This document shows positions 32,171 to 53,800 of a stretch of DNA of 64,000 nt, piece after piece. How positions within the stretch are numbered: the first letter of the stretch is position 1; every line of letters begins with the position of its first letter. Source of the DNA: Glandiceps talaboti (lineage: Eukaryota; Hemichordata; Enteropneusta; Spengelidae); NCBI RefSeq assembly GCF_964340395.1, contig NC_135554.1, positions 14,303,092 through 14,367,091 on the forward strand. Reading direction: 5' to 3'. The notes below the pieces were generated by a model, which searched no databases, was not told the origin of the DNA, and worked only from the letters and a program-made list of their open reading frames with translations. Made by a program: the position numbers and the translations under genes.

Positions 32171-32696
32171 ACGAAACTATTCACATTTACAATTTACTAA
32201 CTTTGAATATTTCTCAAATCTGAAGATTCAACTTTTTGAAAGCAAGTCATATTGAAACTGTTTCGATTATAGTGTTGGCTAACTTTACATGGATCATACA
32301 CCTTTATACATCTTGGAAGATCTATGTATGGATGGAGATATGTTAAAAGTTGCTTTCTAGGTTAAGGATATCGATCGATATAGAGAACAGACGTCACGAA
32401 CAGAAATAAAATGTCATAGAAAAGTAAATATATTTCTACTTACAACGAAAAACACTGCACAACACCTGATATAAATGATAACCGGAGAAACATTTATCAA
32501 ACTGATTAATTTTAGTACATAATATTGGGTGGGGGAAACTTTTCATATGTAAAAAAAAAACACCCACTCACTTCCATCCCTCCGAATAAACTAATTAGAA
32601 GTTCTATCCTACTCTATGTGCATGTACACAGAAACTGACCTACAACGAGTGAAAGGACAGCGAGTAGTTCAACTTTCGAGTAATGGCGGTTTTTAC

Positions 32697-32970
32697 CTCG
32701 CTCCTAGAATCATTTCTTCATCACCAGTGCACACATCCCAGTCGATATAACCATCAGAACAATTGAATAAATCATGGTTTGGTTCTCAAACTGATAAGAA
32801 ATTGGGTCTGAGACGCCCTACTGTGTACTTAATACGCCAAATAGAAACAGTCATCCCGATGGTGCAGTACAGAATGGAAAGAGGGGATGGACAGTCGCAC
32901 TTCGTAGCCGCTTGGTGGCGTAATATCGATTTGTTCTGTTCTTGTCACGAGAATAAAGCACTGATTCGAT
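32697..32970 (-). pseudogene. Degenerate lipid phosphate phosphatase exon (paralog relic)
   Basis: The minus strand gives ESVLYSRDKNRTNRYYATKR, a frameshift, then KYTVGRLRPNFLSV, a TGA, EPNHDLFNCSDGYIDWDVC and TGDEEMILGAR, ending at GTAAAA. It aligns with exon 3 of the intact gene (40551-40232), including the C1 motif, and ends at the equivalent splice site. Against that exon it has a frameshift, a deletion of roughly eight to ten residues before KY, and TGA in place of the Cys of VCQPD. No SGH or HxxxD exon was found nearby. Confidence 0.75.
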
Positions 32971-33132
32971 TATGACACACTGCAACAAGAATCAACATAA
33001 TTTGTGTCTCAGTCATAAGTGCGATTTTACTTGAATGAAATCATAACTCTAAAGTTACATACTAATACAAAATCATCAAGAAGACAAGAACGTGAAATGA
33101 AATGACGAGATTTCACCACAGTCACTTGTGGG

Positions 33133-33348
33133 CACAGGGGCGTGTAATATTTCATAGATTGTTGTTTTCCAGGTCTACAGACTAAATATAACAACCTTTT
33201 GATTAATATATATTCCTACATATAAGGGGAAGAGACTAATATTTCTTCGTAGTATAGAGATTGATACATTTGTAGCAGCAAGATTTTCCTAAGAAAACGA
33301 CATTCTAAGCAATAATCAACAATCTATGAAATATTACACGCCCCTGTG
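33133..33348. mobile_element. 216-bp hAT-like MITE
   Basis: 32-bp terminal inverted repeats beginning CACAGGGGCGTGTAATATTT and ending in the reverse complement. Direct 8-bp duplication CTTGTGGG at 33125-33132 and 33349-33356. Internal sequence non-coding. Confidence 0.88.
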
Positions 33349-33575
33349 CTTGTGGGCTATAAATGTTCTATTGGCATTGCTAATCGACATTGTGAGTGGG
33401 ACGAGGGAGGGTCAACGGTTGAGGCGCTCAGTAGAACAAACTCATAAATAATTATTAAGGTAGTCATGGTAAAGCTGAAATTGATTTAGCAAAACACACA
33501 CCAAATTTTCAAATCATTATATATTATATATAGGTAGATATATATACCTGAGATATATTGGATACATATACTTTA

Positions 33576-33679
33576 GATATAGATAGATAGATAGATATAT
33601 AGATAGATAGATGGATGGATAGATAGATAGATATATAGATAGATAGATAGATAGATGGATGGATAGATAGATAGATAAT

Positions 33680-33716
<37 letters not shown>

Positions 33717-33839
33717 GATAGATAGATAGATAGATAGATAGAGATAGATAGATAATATAGATAGATAGATAGATAGATAGAGATAGATAGATAGATAGAT
33801 AGAGATAGATAGATAGATGGATGGATGGATGGATGGATG

Positions 33840-33870
<31 letters not shown>

Positions 33871-33944
33871 GGATGGATGGATGGATGGATGGATGGATGG
33901 ATGGATGGTGGACAGATAGATAGATAGATAATATAGATAGATAG

Positions 33945-33975
<31 letters not shown>

Positions 33976-33987
33976 TAGATAGATAAT

Positions 33988-34070
<83 letters not shown>

Positions 34071-34071
34071 T
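33576..34071. repeat. (ATAG)n/(ATGG)n microsatellite, ~500 bp
   Basis: GATA/GATG tetranucleotides; the long open frames in several phases are artefacts. Confidence 0.98.
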
Positions 34072-34629
34072 ACCATTCATACAGTCCAGAGGAGCAAAAG
34101 AATAACACTGACAAATTATTTATCAAAGCTACATTTTGTATTTAATAAATTCCTTTAAAAGATGATTACTCAGTGTGAAAGAGTACAAAATTGTTTAACA
34201 TTCCAGTTTGTTATTTAATTTAATTTCTTTCTCCCAAACTCTGCCTTGAGTTGAGTCACAAGTACCATTGGAGGACACATCACAATTTTGCCATTTATTA
34301 CACAGTCTTAAGTTAAAAAGTAAAAGTACTTATTAAAAGTTATTTCAGTACAAGCAACCAACTGTTATCAACCTGTAGGTACAAATTCATCTATCTATCA
34401 AAATAACTGAGATGTACTGTTGAAAAAGGACAAGAGTAAAATTAGATTTACAATTCTAAATTAAAATATCACATAAAATTTGACATGGTTATTGATAAAA
34501 CAATACAAATATAGACATATTAAGTATAAATGGATGGCAAATACAAATGAACTTCAGTCCCAAAATCAAAATACAAAACTGTTCATACACATGATTTTTG
34601 TTGATGGCCACTTCATTATCTCGTTTGAC

Positions 34630-35330
34630 AGACTTTGTAAACTTTATCAATGGTAAATAAAATGACTGATTTTGAGTACAATTGGACCAAGACTTTGTAA
34701 ACTTGACTACTACTACGAAATAAAATGACTGATTTTGAGTACAATTGGACCAAGACTTTGTAAACTTGACTACTATGAAATAAAATGACTGATTTTGAGT
34801 ACAATTGGACCTAGACGTTGTAAACTTGACTACTACTACGAAATAAAATGACTGATTTTGAGTACAATTGGACCAAGACTTTGTAAACTTGACTAATACG
34901 AAATAAAATGACTGATTTTGAGTACAATTGGACCAAGACTTTGTAAACTTGACTACTATGAAATAAAATGACTGATTTTGAGTACAATTGGACCAAGACT
35001 TTGTAAACTTGACTAATACAATAAATGACAGATTTTTTTGTAAAATGAGTGATTCTGTGTAAAGCTGGACCTAGACGTTGTAAACTTGTCTAATACGAAA
35101 TAAAATGACTGATTTTGAGTACAATTGGACCAAGATTTTGTAAACTTGACTACTTCGAAATAAAATGACTGATTTTGAGTACAATTGGACCTAGACGTTG
35201 TAAACTTGACCAATATAAAATATAAATGACTGATTTTGACTACAATTGGAAAAGTCCTAGACTTTACAAACTTGATAAATGGAAAATGAAATAAAATGAC
35301 TGATTTTGTACAAAGTTACGGCATAAAAAC
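34630..35330. repeat. Minisatellite, ~60-bp unit, about 11 copies
   Basis: Unit core AAATAAAATGACTGATTTTG followed by AGTACAATTGGACCAAGACT and TTGTAAACTTGAC. It lies in the 3' flank of the phosphatase gene, not next to a recognised exon. Confidence 0.93.
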
Positions 35331-36117
35331 AATCAGTATGTATTCATCTATATATTTCAGATATGTACACAATAAAATAGAAATAACTCGTAAATATGCA
35401 CCACTAAATTACTTCCAACACAAAATACAAATTTACATGCATGCATCCTTCTCCATGAGGACTCAGCAGTGACAATTTTGTTTATGATACACAATTACTT
35501 ACAATATTTTATTGTCTAAAAACCTTAGTTCCGTGTAGAGTGAGTCAAAAATGATAACAAACTCTACATTTATGTATAACATATTTACTCAGGGAAATAA
35601 TTACTTATCCTTCAAGAAAGTAACAATTTGAGAAAACAGAAGACAAAAACTAGCTTTGAATTGTAGGTATTGCGCCCTCAGTGGTTGTAAAACAAGAATA
35701 CCACGTACTACAGGTGACAAGTATTACTGCATTTACTGTACTGTATATAAACCCTATGTGGATGTCACAAGAAAAGATGTGGCCACCTAGCTTACTGGAA
35801 ACTTATTCTTGCATGATATCAATTTACTATGTCCACTTAGCTTACTGAGGAATCTTTTATTTGTGATATTATTTTACTTTGTAGATGCAGGCTTCAAAGA
35901 TCAAACCTATAGTACTAAAGGCAAGGGGGGTGGGGGTGGGGGAGGGGTAGCCATTACTGAATGTCCAGTCTATGTTGTGCACCACTGGATAATCTTAGGT
36001 AGCCAGATAAGTACAGTATGTTTATAATCAGACTACTAACAATAGTATGTTGACTGTCTGGTCTGCAGCGAGTCTGTCTGTCTGTCTGTCTGTCTGTGTC
36101 TGTCTCTGTCTGTCTGT

Positions 36118-45106
<8,989 letters not shown>

Positions 45107-45499
45107 TTCTCCTGCGTAGGAAATACCTTGATTTCGATTGCGAGTAGTGCACAGCTGCAGCTGCCCTGTATTGATGACAACCACGGTCGCTGGCTGCTAT
45201 ACTATGAATAAGATGGTCACTATAGGTCACAGCATTATCGCTTACTGGTTTTAGCGCCCTCAACAGTAAGAGTGACATCCCTACCAACAGCCCAGAGGAA
45301 GTTTGCTAGAAAAATACATCACGAAACAAACTATAAAAAGTTATATTTACAATGTAATAAATTCTATTCCTAGTTAGTTTACTATTGTTTACATGTTTTG
45401 TTGCTTAGGTTTGATATATTTTAGCATATCCTTGACCACAGATTATGTTAATTGTGTAAAACGGGTCAAATAACTATATTATATTACACTTTGCTATCC

Positions 45500-45730
45500 T
45501 ATGCTATGACTTGGAATTAGAGGTGAATTGGGCAGATTTCCTTTACAACTAAAAGCCACAGTTGCACAGATTAAATATTGGAACAGAATTAATAACTTAC
45601 CTGATAATCAAATTTTAAAGTGTACATTAAATGAGTATTAAAATACAAATAAACTCTAATTGGTCAAATCATATTCAAGAAATATTAGTTGTGAATGATT
45701 TAGATAAAGTAAGTTCTCATTATAAATACA
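45500..45730 (+). pseudogene. Possible LINE C-terminal relic
   Basis: The plus strand encodes ELGRFPLQLKATVAQIKYWN followed by RINNLPDNQILKCTLNEY and a stop. The pattern R-G-E-L-G-R-x-P-L...K-Y-W is common at the C-terminus of invertebrate LINE polyproteins. No reverse-transcriptase core is attached. Confidence 0.4.
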
Positions 45731-46199
45731 AATAATGTTACACTATTGTCAAATGCAGTAACAGATTGATTCAAGTGCCTGTAGAAAACTGTGATTTTAT
45801 GTTTAAAGCTTTTTCATGTACATGTAGATCAGTCAGTAAAAAAAAAGATTGCCAATTCGTTTACAATCTTATATCTCAATATTTACATAACAAATTAATA
45901 TGCCTTAGCAACTATGATAAGCATACAGGCATAAATTTATGAATACCTCCTTTCACAGACTGTTAGGAAATCTAAAAGAAAATGTCCAAGAGATCTTTCA
46001 TATACAGGAAACTTAGGAGTAGACTGCCCTTCTACCCAACTCAATTTGAATATTATAATCCTAAATATTAAAGTCAGTAGTTTTCTACTGACACGATTTT
46101 TAATTTGTTGAAAATACTGCTCAAAACCTAAAACTGATTTGAACAATCTGTGTGTTCTCATTTTTGTTTTTATCAGAACTACTTCTTCTGTCATTTAAT

Positions 46200-47120
46200 T
46201 CACTACCATTACATTCGTGGCATATGAACCTTCTTGCTTGTAGAATATTAAAATTGTCAAGATTTGACCAAATACCATTCCTACTGATATTTATAAAATA
46301 AATTGCTTATGAATACTCATGACTAACCTGATAGCCAAAACACTTCAGTGTAAAACAGCTCTCATGAATATTCATTGTGCAACCGTGCATACATCATTTC
46401 TACTGACTCCCATGATGCAATTAGCCCATAGCAAAAGGTACCCTATCAATGCACAAGATCAACTTGATGTTTCTCTGAAATCACAAGTAATTGTAGATGA
46501 CATAAAATCATGAAATGACTCTCCATACTCAATATGAAAATGATTTCATTTCCTGCAGTGGTTTTTCCCTTTAATTACAGAGAAATTAACAGGAAGACGA
46601 CCTATAAATTCTCCAACAATACCACTTGTGATGTCTTCTTAAAAACTATAAAAAGAAAAAAATTTTGCTATCAATTTCATAACCCCAAACTTCACAGCCA
46701 CAAGTCAAAATAGGAACAAGTGATCAAAGAGATCTAAAGCCACATCAATAGATACATCCATCAGCAAAAATAATTTCTCATAAACTAAAGAGCTTTCATA
46801 GATTTTAAAGTTATTAAAATTTTGTTAAAATTTACTATTAGCAGAAATGATATTAACTAGATCCAATTAGTATGTACACCTATTTTACATTCTTAATTAT
46901 CATCATTATTATGATGATGATAGGAAACATTAAGCTTCACTAATTGTGCTGACATTATAGTATGGCTAATTCATGTAGTTACTGTATCTACCATTCACTG
47001 GTTTCTGCAGGCTGAAAAGTGCTAATAATTTCCTCAGACTTGGAATTGTTCTCTGTGCTATGCAAATGTATCATGTTTTGAACACTAATGGGACATCATT
47101 GAGACTGTGTTGTATCTTTT

Positions 47121-47157
<37 letters not shown>

Positions 47158-48100
47158 CAAATAACTCTGGATAGATCACTTTATTAAGACTCTGCTTAAG
47201 TAATACACATTACATAAACTCTTATAAATGTACAATTCAATTTCTAAATTTTGTAAATTTCCATTTCAATAACAAATTTAAGATAGAAAGTTGTATTGGC
47301 ATTTAGCTTTACATAGATTTACATAATTATTTGCATAATTTCTAAGTCAGGTGGCATAAAATTTGAATAATAATCATCTAATTACCATAAACCACACTTG
47401 CAAAGAGAGCAAAATCTGCCACACAAGTTACCAACAAAATATTGCAAATTAATAGTAATCAGACAGTATTAGAGTTGATGTCATCACTTAAATTGCATGT
47501 CACATAATTATATTTATCTTTAACACTATAATTGCTGATAGATAAGGACAACGTTTTATTACAAATGAAAACACATAAATATTATTTGTATTGTTTCCAC
47601 TGGAGTCCGATTTGTGTCTGGAATAATTGTAACACATTATTCCAATGGACATCATGAAGTGTGGTTTCCATTTAAACTTTACATTTATACCAGACTTCAA
47701 ATGACTTCTGTGCAAACAATGTTACAATTACTGGTATTTGTTATTTTGTTTTCACTTAGTTGTAATGAATGAAGTCTGTTATAAATATAACACATTGTGG
47801 AGTCTATTTTAAATTTACTTTATACAAATATTCATACCAGACTTTTAATGTCTTATCTGAAATTAGTTGCAACATTATGTTCCAACTACATGTACTCATA
47901 TTTGTTTAGTCTGTTTACTCCACTGCTGTGTTATGTCAGTAGCTGTTGTTGTACCTCCTAGCCTTCAAAACCAACTAGCTTGTCTTGAGAACTGATTCAG
48001 TATGCCCCCTAAGTCATCATCAAATACTTGTGTATGTTAAATTGATTACATGTAAATTATCACATGAACAGTTCACATGTGGAACTCCTGTGTTCACCTC
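46200..48100. other. AT-rich intergenic sequence
   Basis: No gene recognised. An (ACA)n tract lies at about 47121-47156. Confidence 0.4.
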
Positions 48101-48109
48101 GGTGTACAT

Positions 48110-48530
48110 TTACATAATGACTTCATTTGAATAACGTTGTCATGGCTGTAATCAGGTTATCGGGGTACATTTGCATAATGACCTCATTTGAATAAATGTC
48201 ACAGTTGTAATCAGGTTATTGGGTGTACATTTGCATAATGACCTCATTTGAATAATGTCACTTGTAATCAGATTATTGGGTGTACATTTGCATAATGACC
48301 TCATTTGAATAAATGTCACAGTTGTAATCAGGTTATTGGGTGTACATTTGCATAATGACCTCATTTGAATAATGTCACAGTTGTAATCAGGTTATTTGGT
48401 GTACATTTGCATAATGACCTCATTTGAATAATGTCACAGTTGTAATCAGGTTATTGGGTGTACATTTGCATAATGACCTCATTTGAATAATGTCACAGTT
48501 GTAATTGGGTTATTGGGCTACATTTTCAAA
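48110..48530. repeat. Minisatellite, ~60-bp unit, 7 copies
   Basis: Unit GTGTACATTTGCATAATGAC followed by CTCATTTGAATAATGTCACA and GTTGTAATCAGGTTATTGG; intergenic. Confidence 0.95.
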
Positions 48531-49229
48531 TTGTAATTACCAATGTGTTTACGTTCTCATAACAAGCTTTGGTTTTGAGGGCTAGATGACAGGTAGCTAC
48601 CAATGTAACACAACAGTGCTGTGAACAGGCTACACTTTGTTACGCGTTGCCTTGGAATGTTGCTCACTGTAGCTACATTTATTGTAGTATCAATGATAAA
48701 ACATATATAGATGACACAAGGCTTAAATTGACTACTAAAATGTAGACATAAAATATGTTTAAAAAAATATAAGCACTGAATATAGTCTATAGACTTTAGC
48801 AATACTATATACATCACACTACGTGGCAAGCTTCAGGTTCCATCATCATGTAATAAGTAACATCATCATGTAATAAGCATATTCCTTTGTGTCACAAGGA
48901 ACCCAATTATAACATAATGTGATTTTGACTTGATTTGATTTGGTAAACTCTTTTTAAGTACACTGAGTGGCAAGTTTCAGGTTAATGTTTATATGAGTTC
49001 ATGAATACACCAAGGATAAAATACATCAAAACACTTATTTTGAATTTGGTCCTCAGAAACAACAACATTAATATGTAAGTAAATTGACACTACACAATAA
49101 GTTACTTTGTAAGCTGCAAACATGTGGTAAACAAAATACATTTTTGTTTATATAATTATTTTATAAGCAATTCAATCTAATGTAAAAATAAGCTAATAGT
49201 AATACTATTAAATGTTCTTTTATGATTAA

Positions 49230-49885
49230 AAAAATCAATTATATGTCATCTAAAAATCATGTGATAATCAGCTTTTATCATGTGATATAGGTTCTATTCT
49301 ATGACTAATCATTTCAAAATCATGTGATAATCAGCTTGTGTCATGTGATATAGATTCTTTTATATGGCTAGTAATTTCAAAATCATGTGATAATCAGCTT
49401 GTGTCATGTGATATAGATTCTTTTATATGGCTAGTAATTTCAAAATCATGTGATACAGGTTGTATTACATGATGTTTCAAAATTATGTGATAATCAGCTT
49501 TTGTCATGTGATACAAGTTCTATTCTATGACTACTCATTTTACAATCATGATATAATCAGCATGTATCATGGGATATAGATCTATTAAATGATTTAAAGT
49601 TATTCAAAAATCATGATAATGTTTATCATGATTTACAGGTTCAGTGTCACATGACATTTCAAAATCATGTGATAATCAGCTTTTGTCATGTGATAGAGAT
49701 TGTAATAATATGTGATTAGACATTTCAAAATCATGTGATAATCAGCAAATATCATGTGATACAGGTTCTTATATATAGCTAGTAATATCAAAATCATGTG
49801 ATAATCAGCAGAAATCATGTGATACAGATTCTTATATATAACTAGTAATATCAAAATCATGTGATAATCAGCTTATCATGTCAAA
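49230..49885. repeat. Degenerate minisatellite built on AAAATCATGTGATAATCAGC
   Basis: About a dozen copies of variable length combining AAAATCATGTGATAATCAGC with TCATGTGATATAGATTC; each unit holds several CATGTG E-box words. Intergenic, 3' of the receptor gene. Confidence 0.9.
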
Positions 49886-50800
49886 AATAAATTCACTCGC
49901 ATGCATCATACTGTATATTGAACTATAAAGTAAACAGTGTCAAATAACCTAAACTTTAAAATCTTAAGAGTATAAGAAAAAAGTTGTAAAATTTTAACTT
50001 GGTTAACGTTATAATACAACAAAACAACAGAGTGTTTAATCATATGCAAAAAAAGTACAATTTTACAAAAACATACCACATAATTCATAGATTTAAGATT
50101 AATCTGTGTAAATTCTACTTTAAAACAATATTTTTTAATAAAATGCCACATTCACACAAAAATTCTTATTTTGGGAGGTGGGTACCTTATTAAAAAAGGA
50201 AGTAAAAAAGTATTCAAAATATAAATTTCGACTCCCTTGTCTGAAATGTACTAACTAATGCTTACATAGATTATTCAGAGTTAGGTACAGATGACTGCTT
50301 TCATTTATTATTCAGATTTAGGGCAGAATCCAAGGTGTGATATAACTGGTTAAAAGACAACTGTCAATCAATCAACTATTCAATCAAAAATCCTGGAGCT
50401 AGGCTACACTAGAACATTGCACATGCCTTTACAGTAACGGCAGCATTAAAAAGTTTTAACTGAAATATCTTGGGCAAAATGTTGAAACTATTAATATGTG
50501 ATGTACATTTGATACAGCATACATAGATTCACTTGAAGTATCAACAAACTTTTGATTTTCTCCAGTTGGTGATCTAGAGTATGAGTTATTCTGAAGAAGT
50601 CCATCAACCATGACTGATGACAGCGCCCTCTAGTGGTCAACTGAACTTGCAAACGGGATATTGTGTGTTGTGAGAGTTCTTAACCTGTCCCAAGACTCAG
50701 CGGTGCTTGACTAAGATGTTCTGTTTCAGTTATACGTTATTTTATTTATTTTCAGCACAGTGTATAAATATTTCAACTTTCTTCTACTACAACAACGAGT

Positions 50801-53800
50801 TTATTGATCTGCTGAAGGTTGAGAGTTTTGTGTGATCTGACTGTAACCATCATCTGTATCACTGTCACTGTGAAATGATTGATTATCATTCCCTGAACTG
50901 TTTGAATGTTGTACATGATTTGCTGACAATAATTGTGAATAATCATCCACATCATCTTCATCATTTCCATTACATTGTGGATGTTGTGTTCCACTTGGAA
51001 GTGCATCTGTACCTGGTGTTCTCTGACTACCATCTAAGATTTGTCCATTATCACTAACTTGACAATAGTCAGAATTAAAGTCACTAGCTGCTGAGTTTTG
51101 TCCATTGTCCGTCACTTGACAATAATCAGAATTAATGTCACTACCTGATGAATTTTGTCCATTGTCCATTACTTGTCGACAATAATCAGAAATGTCATTA
51201 ACTGATGAGTTTTGTCCATTATCCAAATTAAAGTCACTAGTTGCTGAGTTTTGTCCATTGTCCGTCACTTGACAATAATCAGAATTAATGTCACTTGATG
51301 CAGAGTTCCTGGTATTATCATGATTGTCGTCACTATTATCTACGATCTGTCCATTATCCATAACTTGACAGTAACCAGGATCGATATCATGGACAGCAGA
51401 TGTTGAATCATTACTCTGACTTCTAGGAGAGGACGATGAACTTCCTGCAATATCCAGGTCAATGACTTCCTGGTTGGTGTCTGCTTCATTTCCTTCTACG
51501 ATATTACCTTCACAGCTATTGTCTTGCAACCAGTCTGATGTGACCTGGCTGTAGTCAGAGCCTTGCTGACCATGGTCATTATCTGATGTGACCTGGCTGT
51601 AGTCAGAGCCTTGCTGACCATGTTCATTATCTGTAGTGACCTTGCTGTAGTCAGATCCTTGCTGACCATGTTCATTATCTGATGTGACCTGGCTGTAGTC
51701 AGAGCCTTGCTGACCATGTTCATTATCTGTAGTGACCTGGCTGTAGTCAGAGCCTTGCTGACCATAGCACCCATCTGTAGTGACCTGGCTGTAGTCAGAT
51801 CCTTGCTGACCATGGTCATTATCTGTAGTGACCTGGCTGTAGTCAGAGCCTTGCTGACCATAGCACCCATCTGTAGTGACCTGGCTGTAGTCAGATCCTT
51901 GCTGACCATGGTCATTATCTGTAGTGACCTTGCTGTAGTCAGATCCTTGCTGACCATGTTCATTATCTGTAGTGACCTTGCTGTAGTCAGAGCCTTGCTG
52001 ACCATGGTCATTATCTGTAGTGACCTGGCTGTAGTCAGATCCTTGCTGACCATGGTCATTATCTGTAGTGACCTGGCTGTAGTCAGAGCCTTGCTGACCA
52101 TGTTCATTATCTGTAGTGACCTGGCTGTAGTCAGATCCTTGCTGACCATGTTCATTATCTGTAGTGACTTGGCTGTAGTCAGATCCTTGCTGACCATATT
52201 CATTATCTGTAGTGACCTGGCTGTAGTCAGAGCCTTGCTGACCATGGTCATTATCTGTAGTGACCTGGCTGTAGTCAGATCCTTGCTGACCATGTTCATT
52301 ATCTGTAGTGACCTTGCTGTAGTCAGATCCTTGCTGACCATGGCAACCATCTGTAGTGACCTGGCTGTAGTCAGATCCTTGCTGACCATGGTCATTATCT
52401 GTAGTGACCTGGCTGTAGTCAGAGCCTTGCTGACCATGGTCATTATCTGTAGTGACCTGGCTGTAGTCAGATCCTTGCTGACCATGTTCATTATCTGTAG
52501 TGACCTTGCTGTAGTCAGATCCTTGCTGACCATGGTCATTATCTGTAGTGACCTGGCTGTAGTCAGATCCTTGCTGACCATGGCAACCATCTGTAGTGAC
52601 CTGGCTGTAGTCAGATCCTTGCTGACCATGTTCATTATCTGTAGTGACCTTGCTGTAGTCAGATCCTTGCTGACCATGGTCATTATCTGTAGTGACCTGG
52701 CTGTAGTCAGTAAGGTCACTGTTTAACCCTTGAAATGAATCCTCAGCTGCTGTACCATTCAAGGTGGGGATATCTAACAGTACCAATGGTTGTCCATTAA
52801 TCATCAATTGACTGTCACTTGAGATATCTTCATTTGATTCTTGGACAGCCATTTCCTGATGACTTGATGACAGTGGACTTGGTCGACGGAGTAGAGTTGG
52901 TGTAAATGGCAAACCAAAAGGTGTTACCTGACAGTAGGTTTCTGGATATGTATCACCATTGCCTGTGACTTGCAAATAGTTATCTAATAAGTTTTCATGT
53001 GATGTACTATTGTCATTGCTATCAGGAATTTGAACTCTAAGGTCATCTACTGACCTCCGTGTCCTTACATCTTTCTCATGTTCTGATCTGCCAACATTCC
53101 TATCAGCGTCATGATCATGATGTACATCTTCTTCCTGACTTGTAGATTCCACAGACAATAATCTACCAGTAGGTAATCCTTCATCATCTTCCCTCCCTAA
53201 ACTGACAGTGGAATCTCTTTCTTGTCTTAATCTGCAATATTTACCACGGCTGTCACCACTTCCCGTACTGTCTGTACCAACAAATGTAATTTCTGTACCA
53301 TTGCTGTCAAAATGACCATCGCTGTCACCTTTGCTGTTGTCAACTACTTTCTTCCCTTGGATAGCTTTCAGTGCTTTTTTGCCCAGGTCACTTTTTTGAC
53401 CTTTCAAGAGGTCATATGTTTCATGCTCCTCGTTGTATTTGGGTAACAAACATTGTCCAGAATTTCCCATACCAAAACTTTCATCTGGAGGATCCTGAAA
53501 TTAAGAGGAATAAATAAGCAATTAATCACCATGGCAACAAACACACCAATCTTCCAGTCAGATGGATTTTTAACTCTTGTTTTTGCCATCCATCCATCCA
53601 TCCATCCATCCATCCAACCACCCACCCACCCAACCATCAATCCATCCAACCATCCATCCATCCATCCAACCATCCATGCAACCATCCATCCATCCAACCA
53701 TCCATCCATCCATCCATCCATCCATCCATCCATCCATCCAACCAAAACAAGGCATGCGTCTATTATAAGAACAGTAGTGTGAATGCTGTTACTGTTTACA

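Noticed and set aside
32780-32800. TGA in the phosphatase relic as a selenocysteine codon replacing Cys
   Set aside because: The same exon copy also has a frameshift and a deletion, so simple decay explains the TGA.
33517-34126. Frames of ~170-200 codons rich in Tyr-Leu-Ser-Ile
   Set aside because: Tetranucleotide repeat without stops; not a gene.
51496-52726. Antisense and second-frame proteins of 339-407 residues across the receptor array
   Set aside because: A 48-bp unit free of stops in several frames makes these automatically; only the frame continuous with the membrane exon has domain and motif support.
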